Part shown: in pieces, positions 1 to 32,531 of the stretch
Layout: every line of letters begins with the position of its first letter
How positions within the stretch are numbered: position 1 is the first letter of the stretch
DNA from: Muricea muricata
Taxonomy: Eukaryota > Cnidaria > Anthozoa > Malacalcyonacea > Plexauridae
Length of the DNA stretch: 64,000 bases
Reading direction: 5' to 3'
Assembly (NCBI GenBank): GCA_963855995.1
Contig: OY979717.1
Span: forward strand, 989,179 to 1,053,178
Program-made: the position numbers and the translations under genes
The notes under the pieces: generated by a model
Databases searched by the model: none
Told to the model about the DNA's origin: nothing
Seen by the model: the letters and a program-made list of their open reading frames with translations, nothing else

Positions 1-569
1 ATCTGAAATAAATATTTCAAACAACCAATTTCTAAAGGAATGAATAATGATAATACAGCTGGCTAGCAGGACCAACTGTAATCCTCGTGAGAAAATTGGA
101 AATATGTTATTAGTTGGAATCGGTGTAGCTTTCGTCGGTTTCGATAATCTCAAGCACATTTAATGAAATTTAACGAATCTGACCCAACATTCCTGGATTT
201 TTGTCTATGCGTTTAAAATTTGAAAGTGAAACTATTACTTTTACCAACATTATAAACATGTAGTTATCGCAAATCTGAGGGTTAATTATCTGCACCAGAG
301 CGTCCGTAGTGTTTTTAGGTTTTATTTGCGATTTAATAATTTATAACAATAATACAACTTTGCCGTTCGTATCAAAACATGCTTCATTCAACTACAATGT
401 ATGCGTTTCCAGGTGATTTTATCAGACGTCACATCCGTTAACGTCCCTCAAAAGTACTCAACACCAACTCTTCGATTCAAAGCATAGAGTTCTCAAATAA
501 CATAAAACTGGCTGCAGCTAATAAGAATTTTAAATATTCCAATTAATTGATGCACCCTTTGTTCTGTAG
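1..569. other. 5' edge, no gene recognised
   Basis: I see no convincing exon here. The stretch is AT-rich and ends in the polypyrimidine tract and AG acceptor (TTGTTCTGTAG, ending at 569) of the first array exon. Upstream exons of that gene, including the signal peptide, are presumably left of the window or too short to recognise. Confidence 0.5.
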
Positions 570-18918
<18,349 letters not shown>

Positions 18919-20185
18919 GTCAGCAATATTACATTTTCTCTGAAATAATATTGGAAAAAATGTAGGAAATTCCTAATTAAGGTAAAATTGAAATTTCCGC
19001 GTGGCAGATTGCTCAGAAGTTTAAATATTAATTACTTTAAAGGGGAATGTTAAAATGTTCCAAAGATGAAATGTGCTATAGGGACGAGCTATTTTCCTGT
19101 TATTGCCAGTATACAGATAATACATATGTAGCCCATACACATGATATGTAGTAAGATTATTATTTCATAATATTTGATTTGATTGTAACAGGTAAATTAT
19201 TAAATAGCCACTAAAATCAGCCGGAAGAACACAAACAAATTTTCAAAATCTCGCAAAACAATTCTATTCCCTATTGCTGTGATGAAAGGAAATGAGAATC
19301 AAATGAGGAGAAACTAAGGAAAGAAGGAAAAATTTTTCTTTTTCTTTCAGAAACCTTTAATTTTTTTCTTTTGTCCTTTTTTAGCAGCAATATGCCGGAT
19401 AGAAAATCTGCATGAGTGGCAGGTCGTACAAAATCATACGTAGTTAACATTGACTGTATTGTTATAGCGTAACTACGAATTCAAAGATAAAGTCATACTT
19501 ACAGTTGGTTAACTACATGACTTCCTGCGTTTCATTAAACGTGGTTAGCAGGATAGTTAACTATAATTACACTGCAGCTATGACCGCTTAGAGTGGCACC
19601 TTCATTAAACAACGATCCTTAAATGCAAGCAAGCAAGTGCAGGTCTGTGGTGGAGATCGTCTTCGTTGAAACTTTTCATGCATAATTTCATTCGGATTTT
19701 GTTGGCAAAAAAACTGAAAGACTGAAGTACCCGGAGGAAATCCAGATCGTTGACTTATACTCTTTTCACCACAAGTCAACTAATGAGATAACTGCGTTCA
19801 CTACATCGTCAGAAACGTGTAAGTTACAGTTGATGCAAGAATTTAATTTTATCTAAAAGCTGGACTCAAAATTTTGCTTTAACGGTAATCAGTTTAGACA
19901 GTCTGCAATATCAAGTCTGATTTTCAAAGACTTGATGAAAATTTATGACAAACTTGCATTAATAAGCTCTAAAATCGAACACAAGTTTTGGCGTTTCTTA
20001 CTGTCTAGAGGGCAAACGTTTTGTTGGTGACTCATTTTATGGTCGTTAGAGGTCATTACAGACAAGATCTAGTAACAATTGAACTTATCTCTTAGAGGCA
20101 TGCAATTTACATTGCTGTCTATATAACGTTATATTTAACTATTAATTTTATCTATTTTTAAAACCTCATTTTTAAAAAATCATAA
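18919..20185. other. Non-coding stretch, no exon recognised
   Basis: AT-rich and homopolymer-rich sequence, presumably intronic to the gene upstream. I see no reading frame with family similarity and no clear repeat. Confidence 0.5.
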
Positions 20186-20300
20186 ATGTGTTATCAAAAT
20201 CACATTGCTGCATGGTCAAACGAGTGTGATGTATCTACAAATACCACCGAAATACAGCCTGGTCAGGAAATATGCCTGAATGATGGATGCATCTATAAAG
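20186..20300 (+). CDS. Possible further Cys-containing exon (weak)
   Basis: An open stretch with four cysteines (YQNHIAAWSNECDVSTNTTE ... ICLNDGCIYK) runs into a donor AAAG|GTATGC in phase 1, the phase used throughout the upstream gene. I could not find a convincing acceptor: no AG lies in the 80 bases before it. It could be a real exon with a start further left, or chance. Confidence 0.25.
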
Positions 20301-20338
20301 GTATGCATATGTTCTGTAGAGTGACTGCATGTTTGTTA

Positions 20339-20571
20339 AGGCTGCTTTCCAGTTATCCGTTTTTTACACGTACGTGCACGCACGTAAAAGTTTAAACTCT
20401 TCTAAGTAGTTTGTACCTAACAAATAGAATCACTAAAGTATGCTAACTCGTACGGAATGCTGAGTTCTCTCCATCAAAACATTTGTTCATTTCAAATGTA
20501 ATATTGATATTGATTTAGACTTTTACGTGCGTGTACGTACGTGTGAAAAATGCGTAACTGGAAAGCAGCCT
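20339..20571. mobile_element. MITE with about 50-bp TIRs and TTA flanks (PIF/Harbinger-like)
   Basis: Left end AGGCTGCTTTCCAGTTA and right end TAACTGGAAAGCAGCCT are inverted repeats that continue inward through an ACGTACGTGCACGCACGT-type stretch. Both ends are flanked by TTA (20336-20338 and 20572-20574), a 3-bp TWA target site as used by PIF/Harbinger elements. No coding capacity. The superfamily call is inference. Confidence 0.7.
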
Positions 20572-20732
20572 TTACTTTTTGTTATACATATAATAAGATT
20601 AAATATGAATGCGCGTGATCTATTATTATATTATGCCGCTTATTTGTAATAGCAAGGTTAAGATTTGGCTACCTTAAAACAACTTAAGTAATCAAGGTAA
20701 TCCACTTAATTTTTTGAATAATATTAAAGGTT

Positions 20733-21420
20733 TGAGTATAGCTAGCCTTAATGTGAACAGCATAGTCAAACATATTAATGAAATGCGAATTTTATTGGAA
20801 AGTAAATTTATCGATACCTTACTCATTAATGAATCTAAAATTGACGATACGGTCTTAGATAATGAGATATATTAGTGGCTATAATATAATTCGAAATGAT
20901 CGCAATAGAAATGGTGGTGGTGGGATGATGTATCTCAAACAATTGTTATCATTCACTGAACGAAATGACTTGGTAGTTGATTCACCAGAAATGATATGTG
21001 TTGAGATTAAGAAACCCTACAACAAGTCATTTCTATAGTATGTGCATGGTATAGACCACCAAACTGGAATACCAATCTGCTTGATGATTTTGAAGTTTTT
21101 CTTCACAAATGTGATCTTGCAAATCAAGGGCTAATAATAATGGGAGATTTAAACTGTGACGTTTCTAAGATCCCTCCAGAGTCTAATACACGGAAGTTAC
21201 AATTTCTTTCTTTACTGTATCAGCTTGATCAATTAATTAGTGAACCAACAAGAGTCACGGGAACGTCAGCCACCTTGATTGATTTATTTTTTACTAATAA
21301 ACCAGAGAACATAATACAGTCGGGTGTGGTTCATATTGGAATGTCCGACCATATAGCCTAATTTATGCTGCTAGAAAATTCACACTTCCAAAATCGCGCG
21401 AAAGAGTAAAAATTGCTCGT
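20733..21420 (+). pseudogene. LINE endonuclease (APE-type) remnant
   Basis: Starts with SIASLNVNSIVKHINEMR and INESKIDD, as at the N-terminus of APE-type LINE endonucleases. It continues to MGDLNCDVS (about 21140) and ends with DLFFTNKPENI and GMSDHIA (about 21344), covering the conserved DxN and SDH motifs. At least one stop and frameshifts lie between these blocks, so it is inactive. Confidence 0.8.
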
Positions 21421-22199
21421 AATTTCAAAAACTTTAATGCAAATGATTTTCTTAGTGACATATCTCAGATTCCATGAGAATGTATAACTTCCCATGACAA
21501 CCCCCAATATATGCTGGAAGATATGGCAATCCCTTTATTTAAAAGTACTAGATACACATGCACTTCTCCACCACATAAGAATTCGGACAAACTCTCTTCC
21601 TTGGATTAGTAAAAAAATCGAGGAACAAATGCAATTGAGAGATTATTATAAGAAGCAAGCTGTAAAACATAGTTCACAAACTCAATGGGAAATGTACAGA
21701 AAAACACGTAATAATGTCAATTAGCAAAAAAGAAATATTTCTGCGATAAAATTAATGAGTGTGCACAAATCAACCCTAGGAAAAGTAGGTCCTTAATAAA
21801 TGATCTCCTTGGAAAGAAAAGAAAATCTAATAATATTACTGAACTTCATGTCAATGATGTTATTATTTCCGAAGATAACTAAATAGCAGAAACGTTTAAC
21901 GATTTCTTCATTCATATCGGTTCTGAATTAGTATCTGAAACTGACGTTCAATTACCGAATGAAAATGATGCCAAAGGTAATATTAATAATAATATCTCTC
22001 TTTTGAGCACATTTGAGTTTTCTGCAATTAGTGAAGAAGAAGTTTACACCGAGCTATGCAATCTCAAAAGAAACAAAATCAACTGGTATTGATACGATAC
22101 CCGCTCGTATTCTCAAAATATCTGCTAACATCATTAATTGCACCATCTGATCGATAACTTGGATCTTCAATCTCTCGTTAAAAAAAGGAATATTTGTGG

Positions 22200-23489
22200 A
22201 TGAATGGAAAAAGGCTTGGGTCTTACCAATTTATAAATCAGGCAATTGATATAATTGCGAAAATTATAGACCTATTTCGATATTACCTGTCATAAGCAAG
22301 ATTCTTGAGAGATGTGTTTTCAACCAATTATATAACTTTCTTAATGAAAATTCTTTGTTTTCTAAACATCAGTTTGGATTTTGTCCGAAAAATTCAACTT
22401 TGACGGCACTAGTACAAATGTGCGATGAATTCTATCAAAACTTAGATAATGGTAAATTAAACGGAGTTGTTTTTCTTGACATTCGGAAGGCATTTGTCTC
22501 AGTGGATCACAAAATCTTACTATGTAAAATGAAAACACAATTTGGGCTGAGAAATGTTGAACTTGACTGGTTTGCATCATATTTAGCTAACAGAGAACAA
22601 GTCTGTGATATTAATGGCAGTATTTCATCTCCGAAAATTATCAAAACTGGTGTTCCGCAGGGTTCTATTCTTTGACCACTTCTTTTCTTACTCTATATAA
22701 ATGATCTGCCCGATTGACTTCATTACACCACTCCCTGTCTATATGCGGATGATACTCAGATAATTGCTTCTTCAAATAATTATGCGGAACTTATTGAACT
22801 TGCAAAGAATAAATTACAACATCACCCTACTAAGACAAAAGTAATGATTATTGCATCATCTTATAACCTTAATAATAAGGTCTAGACTATCACGTAATGT
22901 TAAACAGTAAAGTGATCTCCCGGACAGATTCCTTTGAGTGTTTAGGATTAGGAGTATTGTTTGATGAAAAAATGAGTGGGGATTTACATGTCGAAAAGAC
23001 GTGCAAAAAGATTGGGTGTAGCATTGCGTTATGAAACGAATTAAGCCATTTGTTCCCAATGGTATTCTGCAATCAATCTATAATGCCATGATACAACCAT
23101 ATTTTGATTACTGCTCCCCCTTGTGGGGAAATTGTTCTGCCTATTTGAAAGAAAAACTTCAAACATTTCAAAATCGAGCGGGGAAGATAATTTCCGGTGC
23201 TAATTATGAAATTAATCCTGCTGACGTTCTCGACTCTCTTGGGTGGCAAACTTTAGACGAAAGACGTAAACGTAACAAGTCGATATTAATGTACAGAATC
23301 TTAAATAATCGTGCTGTACCTATTCTGAAAGAGAAATTTACTAGGAGTGGTGACTTTCCAGAAAATTATAATCTGAGGAGCAGAAGAACTGATTTGATTC
23401 CTCGAAACCCAAAAAGAGACTATCTTAAAAAAGCTTTAAGTATAGTGGAGCAAAATTATGGAATAGCCTCTCCACAGAAGCAAAACTAG
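22200..23489 (+). pseudogene. LINE reverse transcriptase and C-terminal remnant
   Basis: Recognisable blocks: FSKHQFGFCPKNSTL (RT motif 2a region), VVFLDIRKAFVSVDHKIL (motif A, catalytic Asp kept), TGVPQGSIL followed by a stop and then PLLFLLYINDLPD (motif B), and CLYADDTQIIA (motif C, YADD kept). After further frameshifts comes the C-terminal segment LQTFQNRAGKIISGANYE ... LGWQTLDERRKRNKS typical of CR1/L2-clade proteins. Multiple stops make it dead. Confidence 0.85.
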
Positions 23490-23746
23490 GCACATCCGAA
23501 TGTGCATTTATAACATCAATAAATCGATAATTATATATATACGAATGTTTTGGTTGTCTTTAATGGATTAACTCGGGTCACACCTATTCTTTTGTAAATA
23601 ATTTTGTAGTTAGTTTTTCAGACTTAGTCTTGTAAATAGTTTTTATTATGCCGAGGCCCCTCATGGAAACCAACAATATGTTGATGAGGCTAGCGTGGGT
23701 AAATTTGCATATAAATAAAGGTTACATAGCTACATACATACATACA

Positions 23747-26700
23747 CTACGGTTTCCTGCAATCTAATTGGTAACAAAAGATAGATTAAAGATTTCTGAA
23801 CCTCGTTACTGGACTTAAGTAGATTCATGTCTTAAGGCATGTAGGGCTCAGTAGGCATCAACATCGGCATTGAGCAAGGCATCAATTCATCTCCGCTTAA
23901 TTCAATAACCTGCCGCTGTCAAACACGATTCAGTGTTGCCTCGTATACTGGCTTACTACATTTTCTAAGCAGTTTCTATAGTTCTTACTCTTAATATCTA
24001 CTTATCAAAAAATTTCACAAAATCATGTTTTAAAAAAGGGAGTCAACCTTCGTGGAGGCCTGCTTGGATAATGAATTTGAAGTAGTATATTCATTACATG
24101 GGTTGACCATTTTATATGGGTGTATAGAGTTAGTAGACCGCTTAGCTAAATAAGACGCGACTTATACAAACTCTTGTTTAATCTCGGTTTAGATGGCCCT
24201 AACGTATGGACTAACCATAAGATTAACCAACAACTTTTCCTCTTTATACGCCATTACACGATGTAGTTTTTGCATGTGTGGTGAATTCACATGCGATACT
24301 CGTGACAATATAGAGACAACTTAAAATTGTTTTAGTTTGTGGTTTCTCCGCTAAAAGAGCAAGTGTAGTTTTCTACGTTTTGATTGATCGCATTGGCATA
24401 TTTTAGCGCCCGCAAGAGAAGCTTATTGGTTGACCTCAAGCTGAAGGGTGACGGGCGAGACTGGGAAAGTAGGTTTAAATATTTAAACCAAATCAAATTC
24501 TTCCATTGGGGTCAAGACTTATTGTTAAAGTGGGACGACCTAAGCGTTAGATGTAAAAATGAAATCGTTTTGCGTTTCGTTGATTCTTTTATCGTGTTTT
24601 TTCGCTCTTAAATTATGGTAGGTGTTTTATATTCAATGAATGAAATAAGAGGTGAATAGCTCATTTAGTTCAGTAAAGGTTGTATTACACTTCATTTCAG
24701 CGTAGTTAATGCTTCTAGATTATAATATTACGGCTTGCTGCGATATCATAAATTAAGGATGGTTAGTTGAAACGATTGCCTGTGCATGGTTTGTCAGTTT
24801 AAGACTATGACGATGCAGCTGAACTCGTACGATGCAGCTGGATTTGTTGATGTTGTTGTGTACTAACTCACAGACAATCATGTTGATTAAGTACAGTTAT
24901 CATTATGATGTTATAACTGAAAAAACTGATAAATATCTTGTACTATTATGTAACAGATAAAGCACGAGCAAGCCAGTCTTTATGTGATTTACGAACGTAA
25001 GCTGAAAGCGAGCAGTTGTAGGTCACATAAAGATCGGATGCGAATACTTTATCGTATTTGTGAAATGTCAGGATGAATTGAAAACGTTCGTATTCTTTCA
25101 TAATCTCAAAGAAATGAATAATATTTGATTAGAAAATCAAACTTAAAGTTTGTGCAAATCAAGGCAGAATATTTATCCAATTTACAGATATTGATTAAAT
25201 ATGTATTTCGTTTTTGTTTTTCATAAGTTATTAATAATTTCACAATGATATTTATTATTTCATAGCCTGGCTTCACCTACTGGAATGATTATTGAACAAA
25301 ATCTGCATATGGTGAGCGAATCGTATTTCAAATATTACCACTACTCTAATGATTAAGAGAAGATGTTTGATAATTAGCTTCGTCAATCACATGCCTTTAG
25401 ATCTTACTGAATTGGGATGCTGGGCATCCATACAACGTACCCCTCTTTTATAAGTAAAAGATCATAAAGGAAGGAGGGAATTAAATAAAAATGTTATTAG
25501 TTTTAACTGTGATAGTTGTGCATCGGCTAGAGTATAGCGATGTCAATTACACTCAAAACTGTGTCACTTCCGCTGTTTATTATGATTTATTAGTTTTCTG
25601 TAACGGATACCGATTTTAGCGCGATATAATTTCGCACAATTTTAAGAGTAAAAGAAAACGAAAAACATTTCATTTGTTGAAACGCAACATTTTAAATAAA
25701 AACTTGAGATACTGCCGATAAATCCGGTTCCCGTCACTGAAGAAACTACAGAAGTGACAGCTAGCATGCAGTTTAGTCAGTTTACAGAAGAGGACTTGTA
25801 ATTGACTTGTAATTTTTGAAGACCACCCGAGGTTGCAGAACATTGAGTAAATTTTCTTGAATTAAATTTTACGAGAGTTCACGGCTTATTCTGTAGTTTT
25901 GCTTCCCATGAATTACCACGGGAATCATTCCTTACCAAGGTTGATCTGTATACTACTGTAAATATAACAATCCCAACCAGTTGCTTATACTAGAAGCGCT
26001 ACTCATAAAACGTAAATTGCCAGAGTTAAATTGTGGACTCAAAACCAGCAAACAATTATCTTTATTTTTGTAACGCTACATCTACCCACGCATTCCTAGC
26101 TTCAATGTTCTTCACCTGATTGGCTAGCTACAGCTTGCTAACTTTGTAGATATATAGCACAGCCTGTTTGTAATCTAATCTATTGGTTTGACAATATCTT
26201 TGAAACAAAGACAAAATATCACCGACTCCATCGTGTTCTTGTTCTTTCTTGAATATCAGGAATACAAGATGTCTATTTTCGGAATTTGTTATACTACTAT
26301 AATGTACAGCAGTGCAGGTTAGCACCTGTGGGTGTGCTTGAAGCAACCCGTTTTCCAACAGAACGCAAGTAGGAAGCTATAGCAAACCATAGCAATAACC
26401 TAAGAACTTTATCAAACGCGCAAACTAATGAGGAATGTGTATTCATTTCATAAGTTTTATCCAAATCGTGCACTGTTAAATAAATGGTACGAAAAAATAT
26501 ATTTACAAATCGTCAATAAGTCACACACGTTTAATCGCTTTCAGTTACGCATGACGTAAGATGATTGATCGGTACGTCTAATCTCCAAGTGTTTTGGTAA
26601 TAATGAGATCAAGATTTTTTTTTGAAAGTATGAAGATTTGATTCGGGATTAGACAATGCATTAGAGCAAGATGAAAAAACAAGAGGAAAGAAATTCCCCA

Positions 26701-27941
26701 ACACTGCATCACGTATTTTAAAAAGGTCCGTCTATAGGTCTCTCAGAAAGCCAGGAGTCATTTATTGTATAGGAATACAAAATAACATTTAAGGTGACTC
26801 TCAGTAATTCAGGTGGTACAAACACACCTATAGGTATATGACTCAACTTGTAGGTCGGGACAAACTTTAGACAAACCGTATATCTATACATTTACGTGCA
26901 GTAAATCAAAGAAAACCAACTCAACCGTGACAAACAGTTTCAGTAATTGGAAACCGTGTGTTGTAACATTACGTCAAATAATGACAAATATCTCCCGCAA
27001 TCGCGTTATACGAAGGAAAGTCTTATAATATTGCTGACTCATTCCCTGACATAATTCTCCCTCTTGGCTTTTGGTTGTATATTGAATGATTGTTGCATTC
27101 CGTTTCGATGTCGATCTTTCTACGACCTGAATAAATACAGCTTTGGTGGTATAGATTTGAATTTTTGTCTAATTTGTTGCATAGTTAATCATCAAATTTA
27201 ATTTGCGTGGCTCAATTTTAATTTTGCCAATTTCAGTTGGTGAGTCAAAAACTACGAATTAAGATTATTTGTAATTTTAAAGATAATAATTGTCTTGTTT
27301 CATTTGCAAAAAATTGCATCGTTGATTTTTCTCGTCTGAGCTTTGTGGGTATGGGTCAAAAGAAATATTAATTCCGTCGGTAATTCATGCAAATGGCAAA
27401 CAATCATGGTTTCAAATTGGCGGTGAATTAGCTTGTCTGCACTTGATTAATTTAATTCGTAACGGTACTCGAGATAAACTACTTCAGGTTTAGATTTGCA
27501 CATTGAGCTATCCGGTGTACGCCGCCGTGTTTGGAAGCGCAAAGATAATGTTGAAACAATCCACTTGAGACAAACGAAATACCAGACAAGCGTCTTGTTT
27601 ATTTTTTATAACAAGCATCCCAAAACAGACCAATTTGTATAGCTACAGGTGCATTGGACACGTTGTGTGCATATAATTGTGACACATAATTGTATACATT
27701 TCAGAGACTGGCCACCAGGCTTTATACCAAAGTGTGCGCTAAAGAATACGTTGTTGCGGTTTTTAAATAACAGATCCATTGCGGTTACACATTGCCATTG
27801 GGTATGCATGCCAAGTTTTGAGAGCCTTGTTGCCTCAGCTGATTTGATTTTTGATTATTTAACGAAATGAGTTATAAAGGTCCGTACAGGTACCAATAAG
27901 TACAGGGTCTATCAAAATTCAGAAAAAAAACTGTAAGGTAG
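23747..27941. other. Intergenic or intronic DNA without recognised genes
   Basis: No exon that I can defend. Notable items: an imperfect hairpin at 24956-25053; a short direct repeat GATGCAGCTG near 24812 and 24830; a fragment ACTACAGAAGTGACAG near 25748 that matches the end of the Cys-rich mini-exons; and an unassigned 76-codon minus-strand frame at 26128-26358. Confidence 0.5.
24956..25053. repeat. Imperfect hairpin
   Basis: GATAAAG...CAGTCTTTATGTGA at the left pairs with TCACATAAAGAT...CTTTATC at the right, around a loop containing GCTGAAAGCGAGC. It may belong to the same loose family as the hairpins at 17691, 42163 and 42912. Confidence 0.6.
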
Positions 27942-28359
27942 TCCATAGGCGGCCCAATTCAGTGTGTAGTTTCATATAGAGATCTGCAGCGAGCGGTAGC
28001 GTATTGTTTAAATGCTTTTTAAATGCTGACGTGTGGCATAACCTCTGGCGTTCCGCATTGGGACAAGAAATTTTTTGTCAATACATGAAAAATATGTTCA
28101 AATTTTGCAGCCATTCGGAAACATTGAAGACAAATTTTATTGAGTATATGTAGCAAAATTATTGGAGATTAACGTGTTATAATTTTTTACCTATTTTTAA
28201 TTTCACGAGCGATGTATTTTGTGTTTAACAAAAGTCATATGTTCGTCAGGTTAAATTTAGTTGCCAACCTTATGTTTATATATACATATGTAAACAATAC
28301 GCTACCGCTTGGTACTGATCTCTATATGAAACTACACACTGAATTGAATCGCCTATGGA
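27942..28359. mobile_element. Non-autonomous TIR element, about 420 bp
   Basis: Left arm begins TCCATAGGCGGCCCAATTCA and right arm ends TGAATTGAATCGCCTATGGA. Arms of about 65-70 bp stay complementary through GTGTGTAGTTTCATATAGAG and CGGTAGCGTATTGTTTA. The interior is AT-rich and non-coding. Target-site duplication not resolved. Confidence 0.75.
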
Positions 28360-30166
28360 AGTTAATTTCACAGTCAGAAACACCAGGCTTTTATCTTTCG
28401 GTTGTCATCTTTTTTTGTGAAATTTGAAAAAAATTTAGCAAATGCAAATCGAATGAAAGTAGCCGATGGAAAATCCATACTTTCCCTCTGGGCATTATTA
28501 AGGCAGCGAAAAGAGAAAATAAAATTCAATTAATCATTTATCTGTCACGAAAAAAATTAACGTCGCTAGTAAGATGCATTAATTTTACTACCTAAGCTAA
28601 ATTTTTTACTCGAGCTAAAGCGAGAGTCATAAATTCCCTTCGGTTTTTGTTTTTCGCGCAAGACTTAGTCCCACGCGGCCACTCTACATTTTGACCAATC
28701 GTGGCAAGTCTTTCAGACTTAAGCTTATCTGATTGGCTGCTCTTCAGTCACATCAGTTTATCATCTCATTGGACTTCCTTTCCTTGACCACGATGGGTCA
28801 GGCAAATGGCAAGATGTATATATGGTTTCTATGCTTACTCCGGATCCAAACAAAACGGCACTACGCTGATGCATACTCGATCCAAGCAAAATGGCTGTAT
28901 ATACGCTTTCTAGGCGTACCTGATCAAAAACTAAATGACCATACACATTTATCACGACTGGTCTGGCAAGTGGCAGCTGCGCTGTATTGTGATTGTAAAC
29001 GTGCGTTTTAACACGCGCACTCGATCAAATATATGGGAATATTTGCTTCTACGCGTCCTCGATCCAAACAAAATGGCTCTATATGTATACGCTTTCAAAC
29101 GCCGCTCAACCTGACATACGCATACTTTAATTTGTCTACTCGTCGACTAGTTTATACAAATATACACCATCACATTTATCTACACTGTATCAAACTTACT
29201 TCTATCGCGATCGAGTTATACGGGAGAATATGTTGCCCTAACAGTAATAATTATGTACTGAAAAAGACCTCAGTGTCGAAATCTTGATGTGAATGGGCTG
29301 AATGCGATATGCTACATGATTTGATATTAAGCACAGCTGTAAATATCGACAACAGCGTGCTCGAGACCCAAGTCAGATTCTGAGTAACAAAATTCACGCT
29401 GACGGATTTATATATGAAATATATTGACGCTAGTTACGCCGCTAGCCAGCATAGTTAGCTCGATATTGGTTCAATATATATTTTAATATGCTTATTGTAA
29501 AGATAATAACTCAGTCACCTTTTAATATATGTTAACATGCCGCATCATATGCAGAGCGCGGCTGAGCGCTTTAGCTCGAGTAAACGCTTAGCAAGCGTCT
29601 TGTTATTTTTAATTCCCAAATAGGATTAAAATTCAACAGATTTTCAGTGGGATTTCGACCAGGTATTTTTATATCTACTCACTTTAAATGAACGATGATT
29701 GCCTTCTAATTATAACAATAATTGGTGTAGACCTTAAGTACATAACGCCTTACAGAATTCGTTGTTTTTACGGACATTTTTGACTTATTTTTTACTCCCC
29801 CCCCCATACACACACACTTCCAAACGGCTTCCCCTGGACCTGTCATATAAATGGTTTCACTTTCTTGCTATTACATTTGGTGTAATTACATACGAAAGTC
29901 CGCAATACTTTCATAAAAAACCTGTTGAAGTTGTTAAATTAAGGAATGAAGTAAAATTATGACTCGTGTCTGCGATGAGACGAGAAACTGTACCGCCACC
30001 CTCTCCAAAACAAAAAATGAGGAAAGCATCATTACCAGACAACAAATTCATAGGATATTTTACGCCGAACAATACAAACAAAGCAATCGATGTTTCGCAC
30101 CTAGGCGGATGTTCGTACCGGCTGCTGATACTTTTTCCTTATATTACGTCATACATTCTTTTATAG
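28360..30166. other. Intergenic or intronic DNA with short diverged repeats
   Basis: No exon recognised. Between about 28840 and 29100 a motif like TCGATCCAAACAAAATGGCT followed by TATA..CGCTTTC recurs three times with divergence. A C9 run and a CACACACA stretch lie near 29800. Upstream exons of the lectin-like gene should be here or further left, but none is clear. Confidence 0.45.
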
Positions 30167-32011
<1,845 letters not shown>

Positions 32012-32063
32012 GATAACGTGTCGTGTAGTATTCCCTATGAGTTGCACTGTTGCAGAATTTGGG

Positions 32064-32069
32064 TTTATT
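32064..32069 (-). terminator. Candidate poly(A) signal of the Cys-rich gene
   Basis: TTTATT on the plus strand reads AATAAA on the minus strand, about 290 bases past the stop of the Cys-rich gene. If used, its 3' UTR would overlap the 3' UTR of the convergent lectin-like gene. Confidence 0.4.
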
Positions 32070-32176
32070 TTGAATTTTAGGGAGACTTTTGCTTTATGCA
32101 ATCCTTTTTAAATAATCCCCACTTTTAAATAATCACTCCGCAAGATTTGTCTTTTGCTTTATACGACTTTTATCTA

Positions 32177-32229
32177 AATAAATGTGTATCGATCAGCATT
32201 AAAAGTTTGATATAATTGACATAAATAAA
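32177..32229 (+). terminator. Poly(A) signals of the lectin-like gene
   Basis: AATAAA at 32177-32182 and again at 32224-32229, 166 and 213 bases after the TAA. Either would serve as the cleavage signal; positions are from sequence only. Confidence 0.5.
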
Positions 32230-32360
32230 GCTAAGAAATTATGTTAATAAGTGTGAAAAAGTAAATCTAGCTTTACAAATTTTGATTACATTTCTCTGGT
32301 TTCTTTATATACAGTATGTTCTGTATTCAATGAATACAGACTACTCAATATTTAAAATAT

Positions 32361-32531
32361 TCATAATGACAATAGCGTGCATCTTCCAATTTTATATTTC
32401 TTTCTATTGCTTCTGAGCTGAATGACAGCTGTTTGAGGTAATTTCATTTCGTTAATAATTCTTCTTGGTGATGGCAATTTTCCTCGTGATTTGCAATATG
32501 ATCCTCTATTACAACCACACACCAAGTTAGT
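32361..32531 (-). CDS. Terminal exon of the Cys-rich gene
   Basis: Acceptor TTGTTTTGCAG, phase 0, 56 codons and TGA. It starts TNLVCGCNRGSYCKSRGKL and supplies the C-x-C-x5-C and last Cys that the preceding exon lacks. This complementary Cys content is the main reason for the call; it is too short to stand out as an isolated reading frame. Confidence 0.75.
   Translation of the reverse strand, partial: TNLVCGCNRGSYCKSRGKLPSPRRIINEMKLPQTAVIQLRSNRKKYKIGRCTLLSL

Larger units (their letters stand above)
20733..23746 (+). mobile_element. Degenerate non-LTR retrotransposon (CR1/L2-like LINE)
   Basis: Endonuclease, reverse transcriptase and C-terminal fragments lie in order on the plus strand, interrupted by stops and frameshifts. 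The 3' end is an A-rich region running into CATACATACATACAC (about 23728-23746), the short tandem tail typical of CR1/L2-type elements. No first ORF (gag-like) is visible, so the copy is 5'-truncated. It lies just downstream of the IgGFc-type gene exons. Confidence 0.85.

Noticed and set aside
26128-26358. 76-codon minus-strand frame ending DYKQAVLYIYKVSKL
   Set aside because: Composition looks protein-like but no homology, splice context or start supports it.
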